Shown: positions 1 to 10,399, numbered from the stretch's first letter. The stretch is DNA of 64,000 nt from Acidovorax sp. Leaf191 (GCF_001424425.1 NZ_LMPT01000020.1:161441-225440); one strand, 5' to 3'. Made by a program: numbers and translations. Notes: a model not told the origin generated them from the letters alone.

Positions 1-863
1 TGGCCAAGGCGGGCGGTGTGATGCGCGCCGGCGAGCAGCTGCACACCACCCCGCAGACGCTATCGGGGCAGATCAAGCAGCTGGAGGAATGGCTGGGGCA
101 CGACCTGTTCCGCAAGCGCGGCCGCGGGCTGGAGCTCACCAGCGAAGGGCGCGTGGCGCTGGGCTACGCCGAGCAGATCTTTGCACTGGGCGAAGAGCTG
201 GAAAAATCGGTGCGACTGTCCCGCGGCCAGGCCAAGCCGCTGGAGTTTCGGGTGGGCGTGGCCGACTCCATCGCCAAGTCGGTGGCTTATCACCTGCTGG
301 AGCCGGCGCTCGGCATGCCGCAGCAGGTGCACATGACCTGTCAGGAGGGCAAGTTCCCGGAGCTGATCGCCCAGTTGAGCCTGCACAAGCTCGACCTGGT
401 TCTGGCCGACGAACCTGTGTCCAGGAAGATCGGCGTGAAGGCGTTCAACCACCCGTTGGGCACCAGCGGCATGAGTTTTCTGTGCGCTCCGGGCCTGCGG
501 GCAGAACTGCAGGGCGACTTCCCGCAATGCCTGCAGGGCGCGCCCATGCTGATCCAGGGCCCCATGTCCTCGGTGCGCCAGCAGCTGGACCACTGGTTCA
601 ACAAATACCAGCTGCAGCCGCGCCTGGTGGGCGAGTTCGACGACAGCGCCCTCATGAACGCGTTCGGCCGCGAAGGCCGTGGCGTGTTCACCTCCCCCAC
701 CGTGCTGGACGACGAGACCACGGCGCAATTCGGCGTCGAGGTGATCGGCCGATCGAGCGAACTGGTGGAGGAATTCTTTGCGATCTCGGTGGAGCGGCGC
801 ATCACGCACCCCTGCGTGGCGGCCATCACCAAGGCGGCGAAGGCGGATCTGTTTGGGAAATGA
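1..863 (+). CDS. nhaR: NhaR-like LysR-family transcriptional regulator (5' end missing)
   Basis: The reading frame is open to the first base, so the N-terminus lies outside the window. What remains starts inside the winged helix-turn-helix (TTPQTLSGQIKQLE) and runs through the whole LysR effector domain. Phrases such as RKRGRGLEL, GVADSIAK, QLSLHKLDL and GEFDDSALMNAFG are characteristic of NhaR, the sodium/pH-responsive activator of the nhaA antiporter gene in enterobacteria. No nhaA lies downstream in the window, so the target here is unknown. A GTG at 18 is an internal codon rather than a convincing start. A general LysR regulator of another NhaR-like subgroup is the alternative. Confidence 0.78.
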   Translation, partial: AKAGGVMRAGEQLHTTPQTLSGQIKQLEEWLGHDLFRKRGRGLELTSEGRVALGYAEQIFALGEELEKSVRLSRGQAKPLEFRVGVADSIAKSVAYHLLEPALGMPQQVHMTCQEGKFPELIAQLSLHKLDLVLADEPVSRKIGVKAFNHPLGTSGMSFLCAPGLRAELQGDFPQCLQGAPMLIQGPMSSVRQQLDHWFNKYQLQPRLVGEFDDSALMNAFGREGRGVFTSPTVLDDETTAQFGVEVIGRSSELVEEFFAISVERRITHPCVAAITKAAKADLFGK

Positions 864-1185
864 AATGCGGGTGGGCGCGTCGCTGGGAACCGTACGCAGG
901 TCGGAAACACCGTCTTGGTGAGCTTGGCAGCGCTGCCAAGCTACGGCGCCGCGCCGCATGTAGACCACACAAAGTGGCCGCGACGTATCTCAGCGACCCG
1001 CGAGGCTGGGTGTGGCTTGCAAGCGCGGCCAACCCAACAATTGACCGCACAGTCAGCCAGCCAGCCAGCCAGCTACCCGCTACACCGTCAGCCAGGAAGG
1101 AATCGCTCAAGCCAGCTCAGCAGCCAGGCACTTCCTGCGCCAACGTTGCGCAGCCAACCGGGCACCGATAGCAAGCCCAAAAACA
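864..1185. other. Intergenic region without a convincing gene; short CAGC repeat
   Basis: About 320 bases between the NhaR-like gene and the tRNA terminator. Open frames here lack homology signals and look like extensions of antisense frames. The only structure I see is a tetranucleotide run of five CAGC units at 1054-1073, followed by looser CAGC/CCAG-rich sequence to about 1130. Confidence 0.5.
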
Positions 1186-1213
1186 AAAACGCCCACATTG
1201 CTGTGGGCGTTTT
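1186..1213 (-). terminator. Intrinsic terminator downstream of tRNA-fMet
   Basis: A perfect 12-bp stem (AAAACGCCCACA and its complement) closes a four-base loop. On the minus strand the stem runs directly into a T-rich tract (TTTTTGTTTT). It lies about 28 bases beyond the tRNA 3' end and is the natural end of the tRNA and possibly the ribosomal transcript. Confidence 0.85.
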
Positions 1214-1241
1214 GCTTTGACTGACTGAATCAGCCAATATT

Positions 1242-1318
<77 letters not shown>

Positions 1319-1329
1319 GTAAGAAATAA

Positions 1330-1358
1330 ATTATACCCTATTATTCAGCTGCTGCCGA
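1330..1358 (-). promoter_or_regulatory. Candidate sigma-70 promoter for tRNA-fMet
   Basis: On the minus strand a perfect -10 box TATAAT (1330-1335) is preceded, after a 17-bp spacer, by TCGGCA (1353-1358), which matches four of six bases of the -35 consensus. Transcription would begin a few bases before the tRNA 5' end. The -35 element lies within the last codons of rplQ. Confidence 0.6.
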
Positions 1359-1733
1359 ATTATTTTCGGTTTCTGCTGCGCGGTCGACCAATTCGACCAG
1401 GGCCATGGGCGCATTGTCGCCCACGCGGAAGCCCATCTTCAGAATGCGGGTGTAGCCACCGGGACGTGCGTTGAAGCGGGGGCCCAGTTCGTTGAACAGC
1501 TTGGTGACGCTGTCACGGTCGCGCAGGCGGTTGAACGCCAGGCGGCGGTTGGCGACGGTGTCGACCTTGGCCAGGGTGATCATGGGCTCGATCACGCGGC
1601 GCAGTTCCTTGGCCTTGGGCACCGTGGTCTTGATGGCCTCGTGCTCGATGATCGAGTTCATCATGTTCTGCAGCATCGCAAGGCGGTGCGAGCTGGTGCG
1701 ATTGAGTTTGCGGAGTCCGTGTCCGTGGCGCAT
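1341..1733 (-). CDS. rplQ: 50S ribosomal protein L17
   Basis: The 130-residue protein begins [12 protein letters not shown] and carries the L17 core ([53 protein letters not shown]). L17 binds 23S rRNA domain III near the peptide exit tunnel. The gene is the last protein gene of the cluster, as in the alpha operon of E. coli, but is separated from rpoA by 187 bases that hold tandem hairpins, so its expression may be partly uncoupled. Start choice is firm because the conserved N-terminus begins at this ATG. Confidence 0.98.
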   Translation of the reverse strand: MRHGHGLRKLNRTSSHRLAMLQNMMNSIIEHEAIKTTVPKAKELRRVIEPMITLAKVDTVANRRLAFNRLRDRDSVTKLFNELGPRFNARPGGYTRILKMGFRVGDNAPMALVELVDRAAETENNSAAAE

Positions 1734-1851
1734 GGTGCTTTCCTTCTACTGTCTATGTAATTAAATCGGGCAGCCGTGTCAGGTACTTCCCGAGGCACTG
1801 TTCCCTTTTTGGCAGTTCAGCCGCTTGGCCGCTTGCCTGTCAGGGAACAAA

Positions 1852-1873
1852 AAGTCCCCCTTGCGGAGGACTT
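1852..1873 (-). terminator. Hairpin with T-tract between rpoA and rplQ (possible partial terminator)
   Basis: On the minus strand a 9-bp stem with one T-G wobble closes a GCAA tetraloop and is followed by a short T tract. A second inverted repeat (GGGTTCCCC...GGGGAGCCC, about 1881-1903) lies immediately before it. The pair sits in the 187-base gap after rpoA. It could reduce read-through into rplQ or act as a processing or stability element. Confidence 0.55.
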
Positions 1874-1920
1874 GGAAACCGGGCTCCCCTGTTCGGGGAA
1901 CCCAGGATTATAGCGGCTGA

Positions 1921-2913
1921 TCAGCGCTTGTCCAGACCGGCTGGTGGCCAGTTCTCAAGCTTCATGCCGAGCGTCAGGCCGCGGGAGGCCAGCACTTCCT
2001 TGATTTCGTTCAGCGACTTGCGACCCAGGTTAGGCGTCTTGAGCAGCTCGTTCTCGGTGCGCTGGATCAGGTCACCGATGTAGTAGATGTTCTCGGCCTT
2101 CAGGCAGTTGGCAGAACGCACGGTCAGTTCCAGCTCGTCCACAGGGCGCAGCAGGATCGGATCGAACGTGGCATTGCCGCGTGGGCCTGCAGGTGCGTCG
2201 AACGCAGCCAGCTCGCCACCTTCCAGCTGTGCGAACACAGCCAGCTGTTCCACCAGGATCTTGGCCGATGCGCGCACTGCGTCTTCGGCAGTGATGGCAC
2301 CATTGGTTTCGATCTCGACGACCAGCTTGTCCAGGTCGGTACGCTGCTCCACGCGAGCGCTTTCCACGGTGTAGCTCACGCGCTTGACGGGCGAGAACGA
2401 AGCATCCAGCACGATGCGGCCGATCGACTTGGTCGACTCGTCCGCATAGCGGCGCAGGCTGCCGGGAACGTAGCCACGGCCCTTTTCCACCTTGATCTGC
2501 ATGTCCAGCTTGCCGCCTTGCGACAGGTTGGCGATGACATGGTCAGGGTTCACGATTTCGACGTCGTGGGGGGTCTGGATATCACGGGCCGTCACGACGC
2601 CCTCGCCGTCCTTGCGCAGGCTCAGCGTGACTTCATCGCGGTTGTGCAGCTTGAACACCACGCCCTTGAGGTTCAAGAGGATGTTGACCACATCTTCCTG
2701 AACGCCATCGATGGACGAGTACTCGTGCAGAACGCCTGCAATGGTGACTTCCGTCGCTGCGTAACCCACCATGGACGAGAGCAGGACGCGCCGGATGGCG
2801 TTGCCCAGCGTGTGGCCGTAGCCACGCTCGAACGGCTCCAGCGCGACCTTGGCACGGTTGTGGCCAAGCTGCTCGACATTGATAGCCTTGGGTTTCAGCA
2901 AATTGGTTTGCAT
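1921..2913 (-). CDS. rpoA: DNA-directed RNA polymerase subunit alpha
   Basis: The 330-residue protein has the normal length for proteobacterial alpha. The N-terminal domain (about residues 1-235) includes [22 protein letters not shown], the assembly and dimerisation segment. A linker leads to the C-terminal domain (about 250-320) with the helix-hairpin-helix surface ([33 protein letters not shown]) that contacts UP-element DNA and activators. It follows rpsD after 113 bases containing a perfect 8-bp hairpin at 2972-2991. Confidence 0.99.
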   Translation of the reverse strand: MQTNLLKPKAINVEQLGHNRAKVALEPFERGYGHTLGNAIRRVLLSSMVGYAATEVTIAGVLHEYSSIDGVQEDVVNILLNLKGVVFKLHNRDEVTLSLRKDGEGVVTARDIQTPHDVEIVNPDHVIANLSQGGKLDMQIKVEKGRGYVPGSLRRYADESTKSIGRIVLDASFSPVKRVSYTVESARVEQRTDLDKLVVEIETNGAITAEDAVRASAKILVEQLAVFAQLEGGELAAFDAPAGPRGNATFDPILLRPVDELELTVRSANCLKAENIYYIGDLIQRTENELLKTPNLGRKSLNEIKEVLASRGLTLGMKLENWPPAGLDKR

Positions 2914-2971
2914 TCAGACTTCCTCTCAATACCCCCAGCTCGTTACACCGGTAAGGCTGGTGAAGCGCCTA

Positions 2972-2991
2972 AACCGCGATGCCTCGCGGTT
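2972..2991. other. Perfect hairpin in the rpsD-rpoA spacer
   Basis: AACCGCGA pairs perfectly with TCGCGGTT across a four-base loop. No T tract follows, so it is more likely a structured leader or processing element before rpoA than a terminator. Its role is inferred only from position. Confidence 0.4.
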
Positions 2992-3026
2992 CAGGGACGG
3001 TTTTCTTGAATTACTGACTCGACCGA

Positions 3027-3650
3027 TTAGCGCGAGTACAACTCAACGATCAGCGATTCGTTGATGTCGGCACCGAACTCATCACGGTCAGGCGCCTTCT
3101 TGAAGATGCCTTCTGCCTTGTCGGCATTCACTTCCACCCATGCAGGCATGCCGACTTGGGCCGCCAGTTGCAGGGCTTCGACGATACGCGCTTGCTTCTT
3201 GGACTTTTCACGCACGGCCACCACGTCGCCAGCCTTCACGAGGTAGGACGCGATGTTCACGGACTTGCCGTTCACGGTGATCGCCTTGTGGGACACCAGC
3301 TGACGCGCTTCAGCGCGGGTCGAGCCGAAACCCATGCGGTACACCACATTGTCCAGACGCGATTCCAGGAGGAACAGCAGGTTGGCGCCGGTGTTGCCCT
3401 TCTTGCCGTCAGCGGCTTCGAAGTAGCGGCGGAATTGCTTTTCCAGCACGCCGTACATGCGCTTGACCTTCTGCTTTTCACGCAGTTGCAGGCCGTAGTC
3501 GGACGTGCGCGCACCGGAGGTACGGCCGTGCTGACCTGGCTTGGAGTCGAACTTGGACTTGTCGGCGATCGAGCGGCGTGCGCTCTTGAGGAACAGGTCC
3601 GTGCCTTCACGGCGGGAGAGTTTGGCCTTGGGGCCGAGGTAACGTGCCAC
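3027..3650 (-). CDS. rpsD: 30S ribosomal protein S4
   Basis: The 207-residue protein has the S4 N-terminal domain ([16 protein letters not shown]) and the S4 RNA-binding fold around residues 97-160 ([31 protein letters not shown]). It nucleates 30S assembly on 16S rRNA and in E. coli represses the alpha operon. The N-terminal zinc-type cysteines found in some S4 proteins are absent, so this is the zinc-free form. It lies between rpsK and rpoA, the usual order. Confidence 0.99.
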   Translation of the reverse strand: MARYLGPKAKLSRREGTDLFLKSARRSIADKSKFDSKPGQHGRTSGARTSDYGLQLREKQKVKRMYGVLEKQFRRYFEAADGKKGNTGANLLFLLESRLDNVVYRMGFGSTRAEARQLVSHKAITVNGKSVNIASYLVKAGDVVAVREKSKKQARIVEALQLAAQVGMPAWVEVNADKAEGIFKKAPDRDEFGADINESLIVELYSR

Positions 3651-3740
3651 TTGAGCTTCCTTTGTGTCATCTACCGCAAACCATTGCGGGAGCCGCCTGA
3701 GGCGCTTGCGCGTTCACAGGCGGCGGTGGGCTTAGAGAGA

Positions 3741-4145
3741 TTAGATACGGCGACGCTTTTGAGGGCGGCAACCGTTGTGGGGCACCGGGGTCACGTCGGA
3801 GATCGACGTGATGCGGATGCCCAGTGCGCCCAGAGCGCGCACCGAGGATTCACGACCAGGACCAGGACCCTTGATTTCGACGTCGAGGTTCTTGATGCCT
3901 TGGTCGATGGCAGCGCGGCCGGCCACTTCCGATGCCACCTGGGCAGCGAACGGGGTGGACTTGCGCGAGCCCTTGAAACCTTGGCCACCGGACGATGCCC
4001 ACGACAGGGCATTGCCCTGGCGATCGGTGATCGTGATGATGGTGTTGTTGAACGAAGCGTGCACGTGGGCAATGCCGTCGGAAACGTTCTTGCGAACCTT
4101 CTTGCGGACGCGCTGGGCTGCGTTATTGGCAGGAGACTTAGCCAT
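3741..4145 (-). CDS. rpsK: 30S ribosomal protein S11
   Basis: The 134-residue protein has the S11 signature ([38 protein letters not shown]) and the conserved C-terminus [15 protein letters not shown]. It sits on the platform of the small subunit next to the E site. Eighteen bases separate it from rpsM upstream. The gap to rpsD downstream contains an 8-bp inverted repeat at 3692-3724. Confidence 0.99.
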   Translation of the reverse strand: MAKSPANNAAQRVRKKVRKNVSDGIAHVHASFNNTIITITDRQGNALSWASSGGQGFKGSRKSTPFAAQVASEVAGRAAIDQGIKNLDVEIKGPGPGRESSVRALGALGIRITSISDVTPVPHNGCRPQKRRRI

Positions 4146-4163
4146 GATGATCTTTCAATCTCT

Positions 4164-4529
4164 TTATTTCTTCAGTGCAGCTGCGCCCTTGCGCGGACCC
4201 TTGCGGGTGCGGGCATTGGTACGGGTGCGCTGACCACGCATTGGCAGACCGCGGCGGTGGCGGAAGCCACGATAGCAGCCGATGTCCATCAAACGCTTGA
4301 TGTTCATCGTCGTTTCGCGGCGCAGGTCACCTTCGATGGTGAACTGTTCGATTTGCTCACGAATTTTTTCCAGATCGCTGTCCGTCAGATCTTTGATCTT
4401 CTTGGAGTAAGCGATACCAGTTGCTTCGCAGATCTTGCGAGCGCGGGTGCGACCGATACCAAAAATGGAGGTCAAACCGATTTCCGCGTGCTTGTGCGGC
4501 GGAATGTTAATGCCAGCGATACGTGCCAT
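4164..4529 (-). CDS. rpsM: 30S ribosomal protein S13
   Basis: The 121-residue protein begins [19 protein letters not shown] and ends in the basic tail [23 protein letters not shown] that reaches toward P-site tRNA. The helix-hairpin-helix segment [16 protein letters not shown] is typical. It directly follows rpmJ on the minus strand with a 23-base spacer. Confidence 0.99.
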   Translation of the reverse strand: MARIAGINIPPHKHAEIGLTSIFGIGRTRARKICEATGIAYSKKIKDLTDSDLEKIREQIEQFTIEGDLRRETTMNIKRLMDIGCYRGFRHRRGLPMRGQRTRTNARTRKGPRKGAAALKK

Positions 4530-4552
4530 ATGCGTCCTCTAATACTTTCCAA

Positions 4553-4666
4553 TCAACCTTGGCGCTGCTTGTGACGCAGGTCCGTGCAGATCACGCGCAC
4601 CACACCCTTGCGGCGGATGATCTTGCAGTTGCGGCAGATTTTTTTGACCGAAGCCGAAACTCTCAT
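4553..4666 (-). CDS. rpmJ: 50S ribosomal protein L36
   Basis: A 37-residue protein read directly from the minus strand, beginning [21 protein letters not shown] and ending DLRHKQRQG. The CxxC pair followed by a later Cys and His forms the zinc ribbon of the zinc-containing L36 type. A short AGGAGAAT-like ribosome binding site precedes the ATG. It lies between secY and rpsM. No infA precedes it, although infA often occupies this place in other betaproteobacteria. Confidence 0.97.
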   Translation of the reverse strand: MRVSASVKKICRNCKIIRRKGVVRVICTDLRHKQRQG

Positions 4667-4808
4667 TGCATTCTCCTAAAACTTTTCCATCCGTCCCGGC
4701 TGCTTTGCACGGAACACAATTTGTGCCCGCAAAATCGTGGGGCGTCGACGTAACCGATATCCAGCTTGCAGGCAGTGCATCGCGGTGCGATCCCTGCCTT
4801 CCTCATCC

Positions 4809-6128
4809 TCAACCGCCCGCGTTGCCTTTGAAATTGGCTTTCTTGAGCAGTGATTCATATTGCTGCGACATCATGTAGTTCTGTACCTGGGCCATGAAAT
4901 CCATGGTCACCACCACGATGATCAGCAGCGACGTTCCACCGAAATAGAACGGCACGTTGTACTTCAAGATCAGGAACTCCGGCAGCAGGCACACGAAGGT
5001 GATGTACACCGCACCCGCCAGCGTCAGGCGAACCAGGATCTTGTCGATGTAGCGCGCAGTCTGCTCACCCGGGCGAATGCCTGGAATGAACGCACCGCTC
5101 TTCTTCAGGTTGTCTGCAGTCTCGCGGCTGTTGAACACCAGGGCCGTGTAGAAGAAGCAGAAGAAGACGATGGCCGCGGCGTAGAACATCACATAGATGG
5201 GCTGGCCAGGGGTCAGCGCACCAGAAATGTCCTTCAGCCAGCGCATCGACTCACCAGCACTGAACCAGTTCACCACCGTGGCGGGCAGCAGGATGATCGA
5301 CGACGCGAAGATCGGAGGAATCACACCCGCCATGTTCAGCTTCAGGGGCAGGTGCGACGACTGACCGCCATACACCTTGTTCCCCACTTGCCGGCGCGCA
5401 TAGTTCACGAGGATCTTGCGTTGACCACGCTCCACAAACACCACGAAGTAAGTCACGAGACCCACGACGATGACGATGAAGATCGCAGCCAGGATGCTCA
5501 TCGCACCCGTACGGACCAGTTCCAGAAGACCACCGATGGAGCTTGGCAGCCCGGCAGCGATGCCGGCGAAGATCAGGATCGAGATCCCGTTGCCAAGACC
5601 ACGCTCGGTGATCTGCTCACCCAGCCACATCAGGAACATCGTTCCAGCTGTCAGGCTGACCACCGCCGTCAGGCGAAAGCCGAAGCCAGGGCTGATCACC
5701 AGGCCAGCAGAGCTTTCCAGCGCCACAGCAATACCGAGCGACTGGAACAGAGCCAGACCCAGCGTGCCGTAACGGGTGTACTGCGTGATCTTGCGGCGAC
5801 CTGCTTCGCCTTCCTTCTTCAACTGCTCGAAGGCTGGCACCACGTAGCCCATCAGCTGCATGATGATCGACGCCGAGATGTACGGCATGATCCCCAGAGC
5901 AAAGACCGTGAAACGCGACAGCGCGCCACCCGAGAACATGTTGAACAGGTTCAGGATCCCGCCTTGCTGGCCACTGAACAGCTGCTGGAGTTGGGCTGGA
6001 TCGATACCAGGCACCGGGATATGAGCCCCGATGCGGTACACGACCAGCGCCATCAACAGAAAAACCAGACGACGACGCAGGTCGCCGAACTTGCCGGTCT
6101 TTGCGATTTGAGCCGCGCTAGTAGCCAC
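4809..6128 (-). CDS. secY: Preprotein translocase subunit SecY
   Basis: A 439-residue polytopic membrane protein, the channel of the Sec translocon. About ten hydrophobic segments are visible. Hallmarks include [12 protein letters not shown] near the N-terminus, [14 protein letters not shown] and the cytoplasmic loop ending [16 protein letters not shown]. The start is a GTG with a strong GAAGGAAGG ribosome binding site upstream. It follows rplO with a 24-base gap, the standard spc-operon order. Confidence 0.99.
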   Translation of the reverse strand: MATSAAQIAKTGKFGDLRRRLVFLLMALVVYRIGAHIPVPGIDPAQLQQLFSGQQGGILNLFNMFSGGALSRFTVFALGIMPYISASIIMQLMGYVVPAFEQLKKEGEAGRRKITQYTRYGTLGLALFQSLGIAVALESSAGLVISPGFGFRLTAVVSLTAGTMFLMWLGEQITERGLGNGISILIFAGIAAGLPSSIGGLLELVRTGAMSILAAIFIVIVVGLVTYFVVFVERGQRKILVNYARRQVGNKVYGGQSSHLPLKLNMAGVIPPIFASSIILLPATVVNWFSAGESMRWLKDISGALTPGQPIYVMFYAAAIVFFCFFYTALVFNSRETADNLKKSGAFIPGIRPGEQTARYIDKILVRLTLAGAVYITFVCLLPEFLILKYNVPFYFGGTSLLIIVVVTMDFMAQVQNYMMSQQYESLLKKANFKGNAGG

Positions 6129-6152
6129 AGATGCCTTCCTTCGAAGTCAAAC

Positions 6153-6584
6153 TCAGGCGACGCTGCCGCCGGCAGCTTCGATAGCTGCCTTGGCACCTGC
6201 CGTGGCGCCGACGCCATTGAGCTTGACAGCCTTCGTGAGCGAACCGCTCTTGATGACCTTGACCACCTTGGCCAGCTCGCCGATCAGGCCAGCTTGCTTG
6301 AGGGCCAGCACGTCCACTTCGGCCAGGCCGAGTTGGTCGAGCGCCGTCAGCGTGACTTCTGCATTGAACTTGAGCAGGTGCGACTTGAAGCCGCGCTTGG
6401 GCAAGCGACGTTGCAGAGGCATTTGACCGCCTTCGAAGCCAACCTTGTGGTAGCCACCGGAGCGCGACTTTTGACCCTTGTGACCACGGCCAGCGGTCTT
6501 GCCCAGGCCGGAGCCGATACCACGGCCTACGCGGCGCTTGGCATGCTTGGCGCCGTCTGCGGGCTTGATGCTATTGAGTTCCAT
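6153..6584 (-). CDS. rplO: 50S ribosomal protein L15
   Basis: The 143-residue protein starts [22 protein letters not shown] and contains the conserved glycine-rich basic region ([22 protein letters not shown] broken here for length) and [15 protein letters not shown]. It is a late-assembly protein of the large subunit. It lies 10 bases after rpmD. Confidence 0.98.
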   Translation of the reverse strand: MELNSIKPADGAKHAKRRVGRGIGSGLGKTAGRGHKGQKSRSGGYHKVGFEGGQMPLQRRLPKRGFKSHLLKFNAEVTLTALDQLGLAEVDVLALKQAGLIGELAKVVKVIKSGSLTKAVKLNGVGATAGAKAAIEAAGGSVA

Positions 6585-6594
6585 GATCTATCTC

Positions 6595-6777
6595 TCAGAG
6601 GACTTTGACCAGATAGCTGATCTTGTTAATCATGCCGCGCACTTCGGGCGAGTCCTGCAGTTCGCTCACGCTGTTGAGCTTGCGCAGGCCCAGGCCACGG
6701 ACGGTGGCGCGGTGCGATTCCTTGGTGCCAATAGGGCTGCGCACCAGTTGAATCTTGACGGTTTGTTGCGTAGTCAT
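6595..6777 (-). CDS. rpmD: 50S ribosomal protein L30
   Basis: A 60-residue protein starting [17 protein letters not shown], with the L30 signature [16 protein letters not shown]. The same frame is open further upstream, but the L30 homology begins at the ATG at 6777, just after the rpsE stop, so that start is used here. Confidence 0.97.
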   Translation of the reverse strand: MTTQQTVKIQLVRSPIGTKESHRATVRGLGLRKLNSVSELQDSPEVRGMINKISYLVKVL

Positions 6778-6790
6778 TTCCAGCTTCCTA

Positions 6791-7309
6791 TCAGGCGAAG
6801 ATGTCTTCGACCGTTTTGCCGCGCTTGGCCGCCACGCTCGACGGGGTGGTCGACTTGACGAGCGCATCAAAGGTGGCGCGAACCATGTTGTAGGGGTTCG
6901 ACGAACCATGGCTCTTGGCCACGATGTCGGTGATGCCCACAACTTCGAAAACAGCGCGCATGGGGCCGCCAGCGATGATGCCGGTACCCTTGGGTGCTGG
7001 GTGGAGTTCCACCGACGCTGCGCCGTGATGGCCCTTCACCGAGTGGTGAATGGTGCCGCTCTTGAGTGCAACCTTCATCAGGTTGCGGCGGCACTCTTCC
7101 ATCGCCTTTTGCACGGCAGCAGGCACTTCCTTGGACTTGCCCTTGCCCATGCCGACGCGGCCGTCACCGTCGCCGACCACAGTCAGTGCAGCGAAACCGA
7201 GAATACGGCCACCCTTCACGACTTTGGTCACGCGGTTGACCGCGATCATCTTCTCGCGCAGACCGTCGTCCTGGCCTTCGCTCTGCACCTTGGGTTGAAA
7301 TTTAGCCAT
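6791..7309 (-). CDS. rpsE: 30S ribosomal protein S5
   Basis: The 172-residue protein has the N-terminal double-stranded RNA-binding domain ([38 protein letters not shown]) and the C-terminal S5 domain ([18 protein letters not shown]). S5 contributes to decoding accuracy and to the helicase activity of the ribosome at the mRNA entry site. Normal neighbours: rplR upstream, rpmD downstream. Confidence 0.99.
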   Translation of the reverse strand: MAKFQPKVQSEGQDDGLREKMIAVNRVTKVVKGGRILGFAALTVVGDGDGRVGMGKGKSKEVPAAVQKAMEECRRNLMKVALKSGTIHHSVKGHHGAASVELHPAPKGTGIIAGGPMRAVFEVVGITDIVAKSHGSSNPYNMVRATFDALVKSTTPSSVAAKRGKTVEDIFA

Positions 7310-7326
7310 TTTGTATTCCGCTCCGC

Positions 7327-7692
7327 TTAGAACTGCAGGCCGGCTTCACGGGCTGCGTCGGCCAAAGCCTTGACGCGACCGTGGTAGGCAAAGCCTGAGC
7401 GATCAAATGCAACCTTCTCGACGCCAGCTGCCTTTGCTTTTTCAGCAATGCGCTTGCCGATGGCCGTGGCTGCGGCGGCATTGCCACCCTTGCCCGAACC
7501 ACCGAGTTCCTTGCGCACATCGGCTTCTGCGGTGGAGGCGCTGGCCAACACCTTGCTGCCGTCGCCAGAGATGACGCTGGCATAGATATGGAGGTTCGTG
7601 CGGTTCACCGTGAGACGCGCCACGCCTTGCTGTGCAATGCGGATGCGGGTCTGACGCGAACGACGAAGACGCTGCTCTTTCTTGGTCAACAT
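7327..7692 (-). CDS. rplR: 50S ribosomal protein L18
   Basis: The 121-residue protein begins [19 protein letters not shown] and has the L18 5S-rRNA-binding core ([42 protein letters not shown]). It acts with L5 in the central protuberance. Eleven bases separate it from rplF. Confidence 0.99.
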   Translation of the reverse strand: MLTKKEQRLRRSRQTRIRIAQQGVARLTVNRTNLHIYASVISGDGSKVLASASTAEADVRKELGGSGKGGNAAAATAIGKRIAEKAKAAGVEKVAFDRSGFAYHGRVKALADAAREAGLQF

Positions 7693-7703
7693 GTTGCAGC
7701 TCC

Positions 7704-8237
7704 TTATTTCTTCTTGGTCTCTTTGATCGTGACTTTTTCGTCCGCATAGCGGATGCCCTTGCCCTTGTAGGGCTCGGGTGGACGAACAGCACGGATCTCA
7801 GCAGCGATCTGGCCGACGCGCTGGCGGTCGGCACCCTTGATCACCACTTCCGTGGGAGTCGGGGTAGCCACCGTGATGCCGGCGGGCATTTCGATGTTGA
7901 CCGGATGCGAATAGCCCACAGCCAGGTTCAGCTTGGAACCGGACGCTGCAGCCTTGTAGCCCACGCCGATCAGGCTGAGCTTCTTTTCAAAGCCCTTGCT
8001 GACGCCGACCACCATGTTGTTGACCAACTGGCGAATCGTGCCGCTCATGGCATTGGCTTCGCGGGAATCGTTGGCGGGCTCGAAGCTGAGCTTGCCTTCG
8101 TTGTTCGACACCTTCACCAGCACGTTTTGTGCAAGCGACAGGGTACCGCCAGAACCCTTGACAGAGATCTGGTCTTCTTTCACGGACACATCCACGCCAG
8201 CGGGGATGGTCACGGGCATTTTTCCTACTCGGGACAT
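7704..8237 (-). CDS. rplF: 50S ribosomal protein L6
   Basis: The 177-residue protein begins [17 protein letters not shown] and shows both alpha/beta repeats of L6. The signature near the C-terminus is [16 protein letters not shown]. It binds near the sarcin-ricin loop of 23S rRNA. Confidence 0.99.
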   Translation of the reverse strand: MSRVGKMPVTIPAGVDVSVKEDQISVKGSGGTLSLAQNVLVKVSNNEGKLSFEPANDSREANAMSGTIRQLVNNMVVGVSKGFEKKLSLIGVGYKAAASGSKLNLAVGYSHPVNIEMPAGITVATPTPTEVVIKGADRQRVGQIAAEIRAVRPPEPYKGKGIRYADEKVTIKETKKK

Positions 8238-8263
8238 TTCAGTTTTCTCCTCAATGCCGCGGG

Positions 8264-8659
8264 TTAGGCCACGTAGCAGAGCACTTCGCCACCGACACCG
8301 GTAGCGCGCGCCTTGCGATCGGTCATCACGCCCTTGGGCGTCGTGACAATTGCCACACCCAGACCGTTCATGACTTGTGGAATGGAATCACGGCCTTTAT
8401 AGACACGCAGACCAGGGCGGCTGACGCGCTCGATGCGCTCAATCACTGGACGGCCTGCGTAGTACTTCAGGGCAATTTCGAGTTCCGACTTGCCGGCTTC
8501 GGTCTTGACCTGGAAGCCGTCGATGTAACCTTCGTCCTTCAGCACCTGGGCGATGGCAACCTTCACTTTGGAAGAAGGTACCAGCACCGTGGCCTTGGAG
8601 ACCATTTGTGCATTGCGGATGCGGGTCAGCAAGTCAGCGATGGGATCACTCATGCTCAT
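8264..8659 (-). CDS. rpsH: 30S ribosomal protein S8
   Basis: The 131-residue protein starts [18 protein letters not shown] and ends with the S8 signature ([28 protein letters not shown]). The start at 8659 is preceded by a GGCAGGAGAG ribosome binding site. A second in-frame ATG at 8653 is the alternative. The frame is open far upstream but overlaps rpsN. In E. coli S8 is also the translational repressor of the spc operon. Confidence 0.97.
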   Translation of the reverse strand: MSMSDPIADLLTRIRNAQMVSKATVLVPSSKVKVAIAQVLKDEGYIDGFQVKTEAGKSELEIALKYYAGRPVIERIERVSRPGLRVYKGRDSIPQVMNGLGVAIVTTPKGVMTDRKARATGVGGEVLCYVA

Positions 8660-8679
8660 GTTGTATCTCTCCTGCCTGC

Positions 8680-8985
8680 TTACCAGCTGGCCTTGGTGAC
8701 ACCGGGGATGTCGCCTGCAAAAGCCAGTTCGCGGATCTTGGCGCGAGCCAGACCGAATTGACGGAAGGTTCCACGTGGACGACCGGTGATTTCGCAACGG
8801 TTGCGCTGGCGCGTGGGGTTGGCGTTGCGGGGGAGCTTTTGCAGGCCCAGACGGGCTGCATCGCGCTCTTCGTCGCTACGCTTGGAATCGCCGGCGATTG
8901 CCTTCAGTTCCGCATACTTGGTTGCGTACTTGGCAGCCAATTTTTCGCGCTTCAGTTCGCGCTGGATCAAAGCTACTTTAGCCAT
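8680..8985 (-). CDS. rpsN: 30S ribosomal protein S14
   Basis: The 101-residue protein begins [20 protein letters not shown]. It has the S14 signature [21 protein letters not shown]. It is the long, zinc-free form: the four cysteines of the short form are missing, and length 101 fits. Function: 30S head assembly. Confidence 0.98.
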   Translation of the reverse strand: MAKVALIQRELKREKLAAKYATKYAELKAIAGDSKRSDEERDAARLGLQKLPRNANPTRQRNRCEITGRPRGTFRQFGLARAKIRELAFAGDIPGVTKASW

Positions 8986-8993
8986 GCTTCGCC

Positions 8994-9533
8994 TCAGTTC
9001 TTGAACGGGAAACGGAAACCAGCGAGAAGCGCCTTGGCTTCTTCGTCGGACTTGGCCGTCGTGGTGATGCTGATATTGAGACCACGCAAGGCATCCACCT
9101 TGTCGTACTCGATTTCAGGGAAAATGATCTGTTCCTTGACGCCGATGTTGTAGTTGCCACGGCCGTCGAAAGCGCGACCGGAGATACCACGGAAGTCACG
9201 GACGCGGGGCAGAGCCACGGTCACGAAACGGTCCAGGAACTCATACATCTGCACGCCACGCAACGTGACCATGCAACCGATGGCCTGGCCTTCGCGGATC
9301 TTGAAACCGGCGATAGCCTTCTTGGCCTTGGTGACGACGGGCTTTTGACCAGCAATCTTGGTCAGGTCAGCCACAGCGTTGTCCATCACCTTCTTGTCCG
9401 AGACTGCCTCGCTCACACCCATGTTGAGCGTGATCTTGGTCAGACGGGGAACCTGCATCGGCGAGGTGTAACCGAACTGCTTGGTCAGTTCGGGAGCGAT
9501 CTTGTCGCGGTAGATTTCTTGGAGTCGTGCCAT
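8994..9533 (-). CDS. rplE: 50S ribosomal protein L5
   Basis: The 179-residue protein carries L5 hallmarks ([56 protein letters not shown]). It binds 5S rRNA with L18 and contacts P-site tRNA. It is followed by rpsN after eight bases. Confidence 0.99.
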   Translation of the reverse strand: MARLQEIYRDKIAPELTKQFGYTSPMQVPRLTKITLNMGVSEAVSDKKVMDNAVADLTKIAGQKPVVTKAKKAIAGFKIREGQAIGCMVTLRGVQMYEFLDRFVTVALPRVRDFRGISGRAFDGRGNYNIGVKEQIIFPEIEYDKVDALRGLNISITTTAKSDEEAKALLAGFRFPFKN

Positions 9534-9542
9534 GTTTACCCC

Positions 9543-9863
9543 TTAGGCCGCCTTGATTTCAGCGCCGCTGGACTTGAACACGCGAACGCGCGAACCGTCA
9601 GCTTGCAACTTGATGCCCACGCGATCAGCCTTGCCGGTGGCAGCATTGAAGATGGCCACGTTGGACTGGTGAATCGGCATGGCCTTTTCAACGATGCCGC
9701 CCGTCGTACCCTTCATGGGGTTCGGCTTGGCGTGCTTCTTGACGAGGTTGATGCCGTCGATGACGAGATACGAGTCGTCCTTGCGCAGCGACACAGTGCC
9801 GCGCTTGCCCTTGTCGCGCCCGGTCAGCACGATGACTTCGTCGCCCTTGCGAATCTTGTTCAT
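9543..9863 (-). CDS. rplX: 50S ribosomal protein L24
   Basis: The 106-residue protein has the KOW motif at its start ([20 protein letters not shown]) and the L24 core [13 protein letters not shown]. It is an assembly initiator of the large subunit. Nine bases separate it from rplE and rplN alike. Confidence 0.99.
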   Translation of the reverse strand: MNKIRKGDEVIVLTGRDKGKRGTVSLRKDDSYLVIDGINLVKKHAKPNPMKGTTGGIVEKAMPIHQSNVAIFNAATGKADRVGIKLQADGSRVRVFKSSGAEIKAA

Positions 9864-9872
9864 GGCGCGTCC

Positions 9873-10241
9873 TTAGAGAACTTCAGGAGCCAGGGACACG
9901 ATCTTCATGAACTTTTCGGTACGCAGTTCACGCGTCACGGGTCCAAAGATGCGGGTGCCGATAGGCTCCAACTTTGCATTCAGCAACACTGCTGCGTTGC
10001 CGTCGAATTTGACGAGCGAGCCATCACCGCGGCGGATGCCCTTTGCGGTACGAACCACCACTGCGCTGTAAACCTCGCCTTTTTTGACGCGGCCACGCGG
10101 AGCGGCTTCCTTGATGCTCACCTTGATGATGTCGCCAACGCTTGCATAGCGACGCTTCGAGCCACCCAGCACCTTGATGCAAAGGACGGACTTGGCGCCG
10201 GTATTGTCGGCAACCTCTAACCGAGATTCTGTCTGGATCAT
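9873..10241 (-). CDS. rplN: 50S ribosomal protein L14
   Basis: The 122-residue protein starts [19 protein letters not shown] and has the L14 signature ([34 protein letters not shown]). The frame opens seven codons earlier, but conserved L14 homology begins at the ATG at 10241. This is the first gene of the cluster and lies behind a strong promoter. rpsQ, rpmC and rplP, which usually precede it, are not here; glpD is the next gene upstream. Confidence 0.98.
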   Translation of the reverse strand: MIQTESRLEVADNTGAKSVLCIKVLGGSKRRYASVGDIIKVSIKEAAPRGRVKKGEVYSAVVVRTAKGIRRGDGSLVKFDGNAAVLLNAKLEPIGTRIFGPVTRELRTEKFMKIVSLAPEVL

Positions 10242-10399
10242 TTCAATATTCCCAACTTGCACCAGAAGACCACGGCCCCAGAGAACTTCTCAAGGGCTGC
10301 AGATCAGCCAGTCAGTCTTGGGCCCGTCGTCCGCACCGCAAACCATTTGCAGCACTTCCCGCTGGGCAGAAACTTCACGTAGGAAACGCGAAGCCCTCG

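Noticed and set aside
1054..1073. CAGC repeat as a regulatory slippage tract
   Set aside because: It is not in a promoter or coding sequence that I can support, and five units is short.
864..1241. Several short plus-strand frames after the NhaR-like gene
   Set aside because: They run through the CAGC repeat and the terminator, with no start signals.
3156..4574. Long plus-strand open frame opposite rpsD, rpsK and rpsM
   Set aside because: Overlaps three certain ribosomal genes and has shadow-type composition.
4667..4808. infA between secY and rpmJ
   Set aside because: The space is only about 140 bases and no IF-1-like sequence is readable in any frame.
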